Origin: Colocasia esculenta
Lineage: Eukaryota > Streptophyta > Magnoliopsida > Alismatales > Araceae
Reading direction: 5' to 3'
NCBI GenBank assembly: GCA_014218235.1
Contig: CM024753.1
Span: 5,022,001-5,086,000, forward strand
DNA length: 64,000 bases
Under the pieces are notes generated by a model that searched no databases, was not told where the DNA came from, and was given only the letters and a program-made list of their open reading frames with translations. The position numbers were made by a program, and so were the translations under genes. Positions 13,601 to 25,600 of the stretch are shown in pieces (the first letter of the stretch is position 1; each line of letters opens with the position of its first letter).

Positions 13601-16600
13601 AAATGGAGTGACTGAATGGAAAAATAGACACCCAATGGAGACAGCGTAAGCATTTCTGTTTCATCATAATCTTCCAAAATGTTTTTTGGGTTGATGTTGT
13701 TCTCACAACCTCACATGTTATTAATCGCATGCCATCTAGAGTCCTCGATTTTTGTATACCTATGAGTCTGTTACACCCTGATCATCACTCCTCATGTGTT
13801 CGGTTGTTTGAGTTTTGTTCATAAGTTAAATTCTGGTTCATCCAAACTTGATCCTGAGTCAGTAAAATGTATCTTTCTTGGACATTCTCCAGCTCAAAAA
13901 GGATACAAATGCTTTGACTTTAATATCGGCAGGAAATATATCCAAAAAAGATGTCACCTTTTTTGAATCTTAGTTCTACTACTCCTTGGATCTGTTTGAG
14001 GGGGAGTGTCTAGTTGTGGGTCCCTACTTCATTCCTTGCCATACGTTTATCGAGACTCATGCCACTCCTTTGTCTTCTTCTTTGTCACCTCCTTCTCTAA
14101 TTCAAGATGACAATGGCTCAATAGATTTAGAGAGTAAATAAAAGGATTTTTTTTGCATAAATACCTTTGTAAATAAGAGAAATACCAAATATACCCCTCA
14201 TTTGAGCATATTATGAAGTATATCCTCCAAATCAAGGTTTGGTATATCGGATCTCGGCTTCGTCTCGGAGGGCTTGGAGAGAAGAGATCTCGGAGAGATC
14301 TCGATAAAATATCGGGAGATCAAATCTCAGGATATTAGGATACAAAAAATGATATATACACATATGTATCCCATATGATAACAAAAAGATTATTTTTTAA
14401 GCAAAACAAATAATTGGATACATTGATAGCCATCATTAATACCTGTTACAATTAGATGTCACAAGAATTAAGAGCAGCAATCTAATAGGAGTTTTAAGTT
14501 TTAATAAGTTCATATCATAATTTTAAACAAGAAATTAACAACAAATAAGCAATAATTAACAGGAATGAGAATATTCCAAAAATAAAGCAAGAATTAAGTA
14601 GATTATGCAAAAAAAACCTAAAACATTAACAAGAATTAAAAAATCAGTAATGAAAGATGTCATTTGGATCTTGGTTTTATCTCGAGAGGATTGTAGAGAA
14701 GAGACATTGGGGAAATCTTATATAAATCTCAGGAGACCAGAAGCACTAACAAAAACTATATTAAGCATATATTTCTGAGGGACCATTTGTAATCTCATCC
14801 AGTTAACCACTCAACATGAGAAAACAATGTAAGAAAACTCTAAGAAAAAAGTTGCCTATAAGGCTTGCAGTGGACAGATTAGCCATGGCCAGGAGCCTTC
14901 CTCTATTAGGAAGGCATTTAAATCGCAACCACATTGGTCTAATGGTTGGGGAAGGAAGTGATGGATTTCAACAGGCTTGAATGAGACAAAGGATCTGAAG
15001 AGATCTTGGCATCAGGTGTCTCGTACATCTCGGATATCGGCAAGCTGGAGAGACAGAGAATCTCGAGAGACCTCGAGAGATTCTCAAGAGACTGCAAACC
15101 ATGCTCCAAATACTTTGATAGGTTGCATTTATACCCTTGCCATCACTTCCGTAGGTTTGACCTGTGTTAAGCTCGGGTTAGGGCCTAGGGGTATGAATTA
15201 CTAACCTACTCCTAGACAACACCCACACATGCTCTCTCTCTCTCTGGAGTGGTTGTCCTCAAGGTATATCTTGATATCTTTTGAGGCCGACCTCTGCTCC
15301 ACTTGGTATGGTGTTTCCTGCTCTCCCCCGTCTGGCGGCCCTACCCTGTAGCATCGTCTGCCTTGTCCTCGAGAGGCTTCTCGGCCCTCACCGCCCTCAA
15401 CCAGCTGTGCCTCCTAAGCCTCAAGTGCAACCTCCTTTTGGGACCTACCCTTGACCTCTCCCCCTTCACCGCCCTCAAGGTCCTCTTCCTCTCCTGCAAT
15501 GCCTTCTTTGGCCCTCTCCCACTTGCCGCCTCCTCGCTCCCTTTGTGCTTCTACCGCCTTGACCTCTCCCACCTCAACCTCCCTAACCTCTAGGACTTGG
15601 GGGGCAGGTCTACCAGTAGCGGCCCTGGCTTTAAGCGTGGGTAGATGGTGTTCTTCGGGGGGATGAAGAGGTTCGAGTTGGAGGATCTGTTGCATGTGTC
15701 GGCGAAGATGCTGGGCAAGGGCGTCTATGGTGTCGCCTACAAGGTTGTCCTTGACTACGACAGCGTCGTGGCAGTCAAGAGGTTCCACAAGGCCGTCAGG
15801 GGTGTTGGCTGCGAGAACGCCTTGTTAGTGCTGGGACAACGGAAGTTTGAGCAGCATATGGAGGCCTGATAGAGGGGCCTACAGAGAGAATGACTAACGA
15901 TTTCCATTATATATAACGACAAATATTCGTTTCTGCTTGATGGTAGGTAGCCGCAAGGGTATAAATGCAATCTATCAAGGCATTTGAAGGATATTCTTGA
16001 TAACATGCTTAAATGAAAGGTATATTTGGTATTCCCATATTTACAAGGGTATTTATGCAAAAGTTTTAAACAAAAATCGAAGGTGACTTAGATTTATTAA
16101 ATATTTGTTTCTGCTTGATGGTAGGTAGCCGCAAGGGTATAAATGCAATCTATCAAGGCATTTGAAGGATATTCTTGATAACATGCTTAAATGAAAGGTA
16201 TATTTGGTATTCCCATATTTACAAGGGTATTTATGCAAAAGTTTTAAACAAGGTGACTTAGATTTATTCTAGGAGAAGAAAAAGGGAAAAAGAGTAGAGT
16301 AGTCCCCTAGTTGATGGTCATTCCCATGAGGTTGTTGGGTCTTCGAGTCCTTCCAAGTTTGAAGTTTAGGTATGAATCTTGTTCTATAATGGATATGCAA
16401 TTTGTTCAGGAATCAATAGAACATTTTAACATCAATCAATATGAATCTTGTTCTATAATCGATATGGACTTAGAAAAATTATAAGTACTTGAGACTACGT
16501 TTTGAAGTACTTACACTGATGATCCTTAGAGTGATTATTTTACCTTTATTTTCTGTTGACAGATTTAATGAAAAGTATATGTTAATCACATAAAATCAGA

Positions 16601-19600
16601 GTTTTTGTTATCAACAAAATTCATAAAGAAAGGAGACAAAGAAGTCAACAAGAAGTACTAAATAAACGAAAATACATCAAATTCATTCTCTCAACTTTCC
16701 CCTTCATTTTGTTCATACATTTCTTCAATTTCCACTTCCATTGCCTCATCTTTTTTCTCTGAAGCTATAAAGGATCCTAAGTGGGTTAAGTCGATTGAAG
16801 AAGAGATGGAGGCATTAAAGAAGAATGACACTTGGGATTTGGTTGATCATCCATTTGGACTTAAAGTTGATGGTTGCAAGTGGGTTTATAATATAAAGTT
16901 CAAAGCAAATGGGTCTATAGAATGTTACAAGACAAGGTTGGTTGTCAAAGGCTTTACTCAAACCCATGGGATTGATTATCAGAAACATTTACACCGGTTG
17001 AAAAATTGTCTTCGTACGAGTTCTCTCGCCTCTTGTCCATTTTTCTTGGGAATTGTTACAACTTGGTGTGAAGAATGCCTTCTTGAATGATGACCTAGTA
17101 AAGGAAGTTTATATGCAACCTCCTCTAGTAGTTCAGGCTGATGGAAGGTTTACAGGTTGTAGAAGACACTTTATGGTTTGAAACAATCTTCAAGAGCATG
17201 GTTTTATAGGTTGAATTGAGAATGGGGTTCAAACAGGGAAATTCTGACCACACTTTATTTGTAAAGTGGAAAGATGGTTGAGTTGCTATTCTTCTTGTTT
17301 ATGTTGATGATATGGTTGCTACTGGTGATAGCTTGCTAGAATAAAGAACCTGAAAGGGAATCTAGAAAGGATTTTGAAATGAAAGACCTTGGTCCCTTGA
17401 AATATCTTTTAGGCATTGAAGTGACAAGGTCTCAAGGTAGCATTCATATCAGAGAGGAAGTATGCATTAGACATGTTGAAAGATATTGGAAAGTTGGGAA
17501 GTAAGCTGATTGACACTCCGATTGAAATGAACCCCAAATTGAGTGAACAAGATGGTGTTGCTCTCTCACAGGCTGAAAAAGGAAGGTACCGGCAGATTGT
17601 GTGCAAGTTCATTTCTTATCTCTGACAAGACTAGATGTTACTTATGTTACTAATGTTGTAAGGCAGTTTATGCATGCTCCAAGGACAACACATATGCAAG
17701 TTGGCGATAGAATCTTGAGATACATCAGGACCTGTCCAGACAAAGGGTTATTATTTAGTAAGAAAGTCCAATTGATTATAGGAGGGTTTTCGGACGCAGA
17801 TTGGGCAAATTCTCAAGATGATCACAATCTACTTCAGTTATTGTACATTCTGTCTGGTGGTGGGGGGGGGGGGGGTTTCTTATCACTTAGAGGAGCAAAA
17901 AGTAGTCGGTTTGTGCTAGGTTTAGTGTAGAGGCAGAATATAGAGCTATGGCTCATGGCATCATCTGTTGCTGAGTTACTGTGGCTTAAGATTTTGTTAC
18001 AGGATATTGGAGTCAAAGTGGTACTCCCGATGAAACTCTACTCTAACAATAAAGCTGCAGCCAATGTAGCAAAAAATTTCAGTTCAACATGATTGTGCAA
18101 AACACAGAGAATCATAGACACTTCATTCCAGAGAAATTAGACTCTGGGTCTGGGGAATTATGTCTTCCATATGTACAGTATGTGGATCAAGTTGCTGATA
18201 TCTTAACAGAATGCTCAGCACGAGAAACTTTTCACTCAATTCTGAGCAAGCTGAGTATGAAGAACATCTATCCTCACCTTGAGGGGGAGTGTTGAGTAAT
18301 ATTAGTAAACGAGCAGTTTGCAAATTGTGTAACATGTTTATGCACCCTGATTATTGTTAAGCACAGGGGAATTTTAGTCTTTTCTTTGGTCCCATCCTGT
18401 AACATTATAGGTTAGAGTTAGTTACAGGGGTACTTTAGTCTTTCTATTGTTAGGCAGTTACTCTCATCAGGTTTTGACATTAGTTGGGGCTTGTGAGTGG
18501 ACTGGATAAATTCCATTCAGATCTGCAGGGCTTTCACCCATCACAGGCCTCTTCTTTTCTTCTTCTCCCTTCTGCCTGGTATTTTCACTCTGCTCTCGCA
18601 ACTTTGTCTGGTAAGTGGTAACAAACAGCACTATGGTGTCCTACTCTTCTGCATTTCCAGCATACTTGAGCATTCCTGCACATCGCCATCATGTGCCCCT
18701 TCTCCAAACATTTGAAACAACAAATTCAAAAGATAGATGCCTCCATCCTTCACCCTCCCCCTATGCTGAAGATTTAAGTCCCATTGACCCTCTTTCGGCA
18801 CACCTCTACCCCTTCTTCCTCACCTACATCCAGATGGAGGAACCATCGACATATTTGTGTGAACACTCTACTTCTGCTGATCATCATCTTGCTCTCACTT
18901 CACCTGAAGAAAATAGAAAAATTGTGTCTTCCAAGCTAGATTTTGAACTTGTATATTGTGGACATGGAAAGAAGTTTCACTGGTTCATCTCCTTTCCTCC
19001 TCTCAATAAAGAACAGAGAGAGAGACGATATTTGGGGACATTATTTCATTTGGTAGTGGGCGTGCCAGTTTGTTTAATAGATAAATTTGAAATTCGCTTG
19101 ATGCGGGAATTTACATGTCCATTTATTGGATGATTGTGCCTATATTTTTGTGTATTTGTTTTGCCTGTTTATTTTAACAGGCGATTAGGGTTTCGTGTAC
19201 TAGACCTTTTTCCCATCGACCAAAGTCGATGTTAATTTACATCGAGGTGATCTTTCAAAACCTGTACAAGGGGTTCTGATTATGTAATCGGGTCTTCATA
19301 ATTGCATTTCGTCACAATCAGACCCTTTTGAATTTGCTTCTGTCACGATCAGACTGTTGATTTGGATTTTCATCACGATCGAACCGTTGGATTTGAATAT
19401 CACCACGATCGGACCATTGGATTTGGATTTTGTTATGATCAGACTGTTGGATTTGAATTTCATCATAATCGGCCTATTGGATTTGGATTTTATCACAATC
19501 AGACTATTGGATTTGAATTTCATCAAGATCGGACAGTTGGATTTGAATTTCATCATAATCGGGTCGATGGATCGTCAAGATGATCACTATGGGCCCGTTG

Positions 19601-22600
19601 TATTTGCTTGGTGGTCACCATCACTCTTCTGACTGTGATGGGACCTTTAAGTGGTCTTGCCGGGTTTCTACAATTTTGTATCCATTTTGGACACTTCGTG
19701 ATTTTCCAACATCCTCGAGGTCTTTCCAGTCATTTGTTGACTTCTCGGGATACACTTGTCATTTCTTGGCTCCTTGGAACTTTTCAGTCACTTCTTGACC
19801 TCTCGGGGATTTTCAGCCATTTCTTGGCATGTCTGGTGATTTCTACTTTTTCTTGACAATCCCATGACTTGGAGTGGTCAGCCATAAACAGAACTTAGGA
19901 GAGCGCACATCACTTTAGAGAAGTGACGTGGATCCTGCTCCATCGAGCCGTGCAAACGGCATGAACTGGGCTTGTTGGTCATTTCTTGGCATTTCTAGGG
20001 TATTTTCGTCATTTCTTGACCTCCCTTGGTGCTTCTGCCATTTCTTGGCCTGGTTATATTTCTCCGTCATTTATTGGCATTTTTTATAATTCTTGAGATG
20101 CTCAACCTTAAGCTGAGGTCAGGAGAGTGCACGTCGCTTTAGGGAAGCGATGTGGGTCCTGCTCCACCGAGCCATGCAAAAGGCATGCGCCTTGAGACTA
20201 TTTTTGCCATTTTCTCTGACACGGGGACATATCTGCAATTTTCCTTGACATTAAGGTATTTCTGCAATTTTCTCTGATGTAGAGGTATTTCTGTAATTTC
20301 TTTAGCTTTCAAGGGGCTGATTTGCAATTTTCCTCCAAACAAGGGTATTTTTGCAATTCTCCTTGACATGGGGGCATACCAGTAATTTCCTGTCCCTTTA
20401 GGGGCGTACATGCAATTTTTTGGTTCTTTTCAAAACACTTATGCAATTTTTCTTCAAACATGGCTATAGTTATAATTTTTCCATTGACAAAGACTTCTTG
20501 GTAATTTTTTTTCTTTGAATAAGACGTGTGTAATTTAGCACACATAAACAAACTTCAGGTCCTCATGGGTGGGCTTTTATGTAATTTCACGTACACAAAT
20601 CCATGCCTTGTAGAGGTCTTCATGCCTTGAACATCACAAGACCACAACCCCCTAAAGGAGGGGTCTTCTTCCCCCCAAAGGGGGTCTTTAAGCCGGACCA
20701 GCCGGAGCCTCCAGGAAGTGCCCTTCACCTTTCCTCAAGCCTTGGCCCTTGCGCTCCTTATATAGGAGTTGGGAGGGTGGAGGAGAAGGGCCATCGGCCC
20801 ATAGCTGCAGGCGGCCAAAACCCACCGAGGGTGGGTCCTCTCGGTGTGGTTTAGCCACTCCAATGTCCATCGGCCAGTTTTTTGAGAGGGGGAAATGGTG
20901 GCCGAAAGGGGTGCCGCGGCGGCTAAACCCCATTGAGGGTGTGTGCGGTGGCAAAACCCTATTGAGAGGGTGCCTCGTCGTTGGGGTTTACCCACCTTTT
21001 GGTGGGAACCCCACTAAGGAGCCTCTCATGGGGTTTACTTGCCTAAAGGGGAAACCCCACCGAGGGGGCTAGCTGGGGAAAACACCGTCGTTGGGGGTTC
21101 CCCTCAGGGGGGTTTACTTACCTAAAGGGAAACCCCATCGAGGAGGCTCCCTTCGGTGGGTCTTGTTCACCAAATGTCCACCTTCGGTTGGCCTTTTTAG
21201 GGGTTTTTGTGTTGATTTTTTTAGTGTCAGCGTATCAAGATTCGCCGTACTGTCCGGATCGACCGTATCGCATTCTCAGTGGTACAGTACTGTATCGTAC
21301 CGCTGAGATATGGTGGGGAAAGGGCTTGTTTGATTTTTTTTTTTTTTAGTTTGTGACTTGATGAATATTTAAAATGAACAAACTTCAAAAGAAGACTCTC
21401 CATCCAAACTTAAGATAGACTCTTCATCTCTTCTCATGCATTGACTCTCTCTGTAATTCGAGATTGTACTCTCTCTCTCTCTTAAACACATCCTAGGACT
21501 CTATAAGATAGGAAAAGACTACCACCACGTGAAGAAACCCCTGGAGGCTCTACTCACCAAGCCCCATCGCCCCAAAGCCAAAGGAGAAGTCATTCTCAAC
21601 GTTGCACCATTTCTCTCTCCCCTTTCTCTCTTCTATCCTCCAGAACCATCAGGGATATCATGCCTTCTACAGCTTGAAAAGGGGTTGATATGCTCACGAG
21701 GTCTTCATCAAAGTTGTTCTACTCTTCCTCAGCTTCGTCATCAATGTGGAATCACCTCAATTAGTGGTCTGTGCCCAAAGTTATAGCAGATTATTCTTCA
21801 CATTCTCTCTCATATCATGATCTACATATACATGATTATCATGCCTTCCACATCTCAAAAGAGGGCATATCTCTTCGAGACTTCTTCATGAAAGTTGTTC
21901 CCCACAACTTCCTCTACGAGCTCCAACTAGAATCACATTAAAAGAAAGTCTGTGCTTAAAGATACAGTAGATTATTCTTGACCTTCTCTCTCATATCGCG
22001 ATCCAAACTAGCAGTGAGTGCGGCCTCTCTACAGCCTGAACGAGGGTGATCCAGTCTTTGGGCTCTTCATGAAAGTTGTTCATGATATGACCAATGTATT
22101 CCATTAGATCAACACCAAGAATCTGAAAACAGAAACAAAACAGTAACATCTTAAAATTTATAATAAAATATTAATATGACACTAAGAAATTAAAAGAGAT
22201 AGTAAATTATACGTAAGACATAATCACTTATATAAAACATAATTATCTTTAATTTTAGAATATTTTCATATTATTAATATAATTCTAGTACTATATTTGA
22301 TTGTGTACACTTCAACGGGACGACATTCAGTTCTAAAAATAAAGTCAAACCTAAAGTCATCATACTTATTAGAAAATGTATTGATTTTAAAAATATAAAA
22401 TATCAGGAATTATTGATGCATAGATGTTGAGATTAAGTCGACCTAATAATTTTTGAGACAATTTTTACTTGACAAAAATTTAATTTAAAAAATTAAACTA
22501 TAATTACTATAATTTGTATCATCTCTTAATTAGTTTATGTTTGAAATTTCATCTCAATTAAACACCATTTAGACCCCTTAAGTGCACACATGGTTTGCCG

Positions 22601-25600
22601 CGGTATAGCGAACCCTCTGTGCACTTCAACGGGACGACATTTGGTTCAAAAAATAAAGTCAAATCTGAAGTCATTATAATTACTGGAAAAATGTACTAAT
22701 TCTAAAAATATAAATATCAGAAGTTATTGATGTATAGATGTTGAGACTAAGTCGACCTAATAATTTTTGAGACAATTTTTATTTGATAAAAAAATAATTT
22801 TAAAAACTAAAATAAAATTACTATAATTTGTATCATATCTTAATTAGTTTATGTTTAAAATTTCATCTCAATTAGACACCATTTAGACTCTTTAAATGCA
22901 CCAAATGTGAGAGAGGAGTGAAAAAAAAACCGATTTAGCAGACCGGACTGTACTGGTCAGCAGCGTGCCGCGGCACGCCCGGGTCACCCCATTGGGGTGA
23001 ACTTGTGAGCCCAGGCATGGTACGGTTCGCACGGCGAACCATGGGTACTATCTTTGATTGTGCGCACTTCGACGTGACGACATTCGGTTTCGAAAATAAA
23101 GTCAAATCTAAAATCATCATAATTACCAGAAAAATATACTGATTTTAGAAATATAATATCAGAAATTATTGATGCATAGATGTTGAGATTAAATCGACCT
23201 AATGATTTTTGAGACAATTTTTACTTGACAAAAAATAATTAAAAAATTAAACTAAAATTACTATAATTTGTATCATCTCTTAATTAACTTATGGTTGAAA
23301 TTTCATCTCAATTAGACACCATTTAGATCCCTTAGATGTTGAGATTAAGTTGATCTAATGATTTTTGGGACAATATTTACTCGATAAAAAATTAATTTAA
23401 AAAATTAAACTAAAATTACTATAATTTGTATCACCTCTTAATTAGCTTATGTTTGTAATTTCATCTCAATTAGACACCATTTAGACCCCTTAAATACACC
23501 GGATGTGAGAGGAGAAGTTAAAAAAAAAACATGTCTGCCACAGACTGGACCGTACCGGTCCGTGGCATACCACGGCGTGCCGCTGCGGCACGTCCGGTGA
23601 CCCGACCGTGCCATGGCTCGGGTGAGCCACGGTACGGTGCGGTTTGGCCAACCATGCAGCATATATATTCCCACACTAAATTGGTGTTCCTAAAGAGTGG
23701 AATCTCAAAGTAAATAGGCTTGGCCTCTGAACATCATTTTCTTCTATATAGGATTGTGTAACATTTGCAATTTTAAATCAAGTAAATCATAGAAGGGGCA
23801 GGGTGTGGAAAGAAATGCTTTGGCATGGAAGAAGGATATGAACTTGCTGGAGAGTGAAGCTGTCATGTGCTTGTTTCATGGCTGTTTGCCTTATTATGGT
23901 CTTCTTTGGAAATGTATTTCTGCAAAAATCTAGCACCGGGAGTCAATCAGTGTTCGACATCCCATATTTTTGTTCTTTCTGTGAGTTTTTCCAGAAGACA
24001 ATATATGTGCATAAATTTGTCATTTGTTTTCCCAAGTTATCTTTAGTTTTGTTTTATGTACAGTTTATCCTGCTGTTTGGGGTTTAATTTTTACTGAAGT
24101 ATTGAATTTAATGGTCACTTTAATTTGCCTCTGTAATCTGCATGTAATTTTTTGATTTGCAGAGGCACCTATTTGAGCAGCGTGCTGTAGTTGATGTTGA
24201 TGGTGGAAAATATTTGAATGAAGATCATGATCTTCGATCTGTAAGTACTTATTATTGTTTGATTGTCATTTAGCTGCCTCCCCTCTCAATTTACTTTTTT
24301 ACAAATTTTTCCTTGGATAAATGGAGCAACTAATGGTCAATTTTGGTGCATTAGAGACATTTTTGTAAGTGTAGTCCCCATAAATTTTGCGTACATGTTT
24401 TCTGATTCTTATTGAATATGCAAATGTCCAATAGGACTTTCTTATCAAGCAGCACAGAATCGGCACTGCTTAGAAATGTTTCTGTCCAAGGTCATTTGTC
24501 AAGGGATGCTATCTTTGAATTAATTCTCTGAAGATATTTTTTATTTGTGTACTTTTTCTTTGAAAATGTTATATCTGGTCAAATTTGACCAAAACTGCAT
24601 TATCTGCACAAAAGAAAAATGATTGTGATGCCTTGATATTCATCCGAAACAGCCAACTGTATACATGAAGGCACAGGCCTAATGTGTGACTATTAAAAGA
24701 ATTGTTAATGGATACTATTTAATTGTTTGATGTGTTTCTGAACTCCATTTCATATTTTGTGGTTGAGTTGTGTTTACATGTTCTCTCTCCAAAATCTAGA
24801 AATTCTACACAAACAATTAGACTGCTTATGTAGCATTATTTTTTTGAAACTCAGCAAGAGGGTGTTAAACAATTATCCCTCCAAACAACCAAAAAGAGGA
24901 GAAACTGAGGAATGCGCATTAGCAATATTGATCGCCCATGCCTTAACTCTAATACATACAAAATCAACAAGAGCTATCTCGGCTCGCGACTCCCTTTTAA
25001 AGATGCAGTGATTCTGTTTGCCCCATAACGCCCATAGAGTGGCATGAAGGAGCAAGCGGCAAACATCATTCTGCAGGTAGATTGAGCAGCTCGTCCTCTT
25101 AGCAATCTCCCTCCCCACCCCTTGAGAGAAGGTGCAACCAAAAAAAAAAGGTGATCTAGGGACTCAGCCTTTGTGCCACAAAGATAGTAGGCAAGGATTA
25201 AATCCAACAAGAAACGAGATAGCCTGTCTCGAGTGGGAAGTCTCCTAAGGGAAATTCTCTATGCCAGAGGCTTGACTTTTAGGGCCCTCTTCGGTCTCCA
25301 CACCTACTCATAAAAGCCATGGCATACAACTCCATCAGAGATCATTGCATAGGTTGGCTTGACTGTCAAGATGCCTTTCTTGTCCCATTGTAAGTCCATC
25401 ATCCTTTTACCTCCTTGCGGCTGAAAAGATAGAAGAAAAAAGAGAAGGCCCTGAAATTGCTCGAGTTTCTCTTGCTAGAGATCACGCTGGAACGTCAGTG
25501 CCCAAGAATCACTCGGGATGTGCTGGTCGAATACGTGAGCCATCGTGCCAAGAGGTGCCACAACAATCGCGAAGAGACACTTGTGCTTCCAGAAGAGACT

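Larger units (their letters stand above)
14135..16075. mobile_element. Pack-MULE-like element carrying LRR receptor-kinase fragments
   Basis: Terminal inverted repeats of about 100-150 nt face each other. The left reads TTTTGCATAAATACCTTTG; the right, reversed, reads TTTTGCATAAATACCCTTG. Both continue through AATACCAAATATACC. The inner part of the left repeat (TTGATAGGTTGCATTTATAC, from about 15116) is displaced by a hAT insertion at 14233-15103. Long inverted repeats around plant gene fragments with no transposase are the Pack-MULE pattern. A 9-bp target duplication could not be fixed because the right end is tandemly duplicated. Confidence 0.75.
2103..18587 (+). mobile_element. Ty1/copia retrotransposon, degenerate, expanded to 16.5 kb by nested insertions
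   Basis: LTRs at 2103-2405 and 18290-18587 both begin TGTTGAGTAA and end TTTTCA. They are flanked by a perfect 5-bp duplication CTCTG (2098-2102, 18588-18592). A primer-binding-like TGGTATTAGA follows the 5' LTR and a purine tract GAGGGGGAGT precedes the 3' LTR. Internal order is that of copia: gag (about 2800-3475), pre-integrase zinc finger and integrase (about 10480-11085 and 13600-14140), reverse transcriptase and RNase H (about 16740-18260). All frames carry stops or shifts, so it is dead. Between these blocks sit a LINE, SIRE-type LTR material and a Pack-MULE. Confidence 0.9.
21236..23656. mobile_element. hAT element with ACCGTACCG-type subterminal repeats (2.4 kb)
   Basis: Ends are CAAGATTCGCCGTACTG and, reversed, CATGGTTGGCCAAACCG. 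Flanks CAGCGTAT (21228-21235) and CAGCATAT (23657-23664) are an 8-bp duplication with one transition. GTAC/CCGG-rich arrays sit at 21240-21305, 22940-23045 and 23535-23645. Inside are two tandem-repeat blocks and no transposase. It inserted at the outer edge of Tat LTR copy A. Confidence 0.8.
1613..24162 (+). other. Giant SRS2 intron (22.6 kb) filled with nested transposons
   Basis: GTATGA donor and TTGCAG acceptor. Only about the first 250 and last 500 nt look like unoccupied intron. The remainder is a nest of LINE, copia, Pack-MULE, hAT and Tat-LTR sequence, described separately. Confidence 0.9.

Noticed and set aside
15414..15788. Minus-strand ORF of 124 codons
   Set aside because: Shadow of the captured LRR-kinase fragment on the + strand.
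19296..19632. Overlapping ORFs on both strands with repeated decapeptides
   Set aside because: They arise from a 30-bp minisatellite inside an LTR; there are no gene-like flanks or domains.
22285..23510. CRISPR-like or satellite array
   Set aside because: Units are hundreds of bases long, degenerate, and inside a hAT element; this is eukaryotic DNA.
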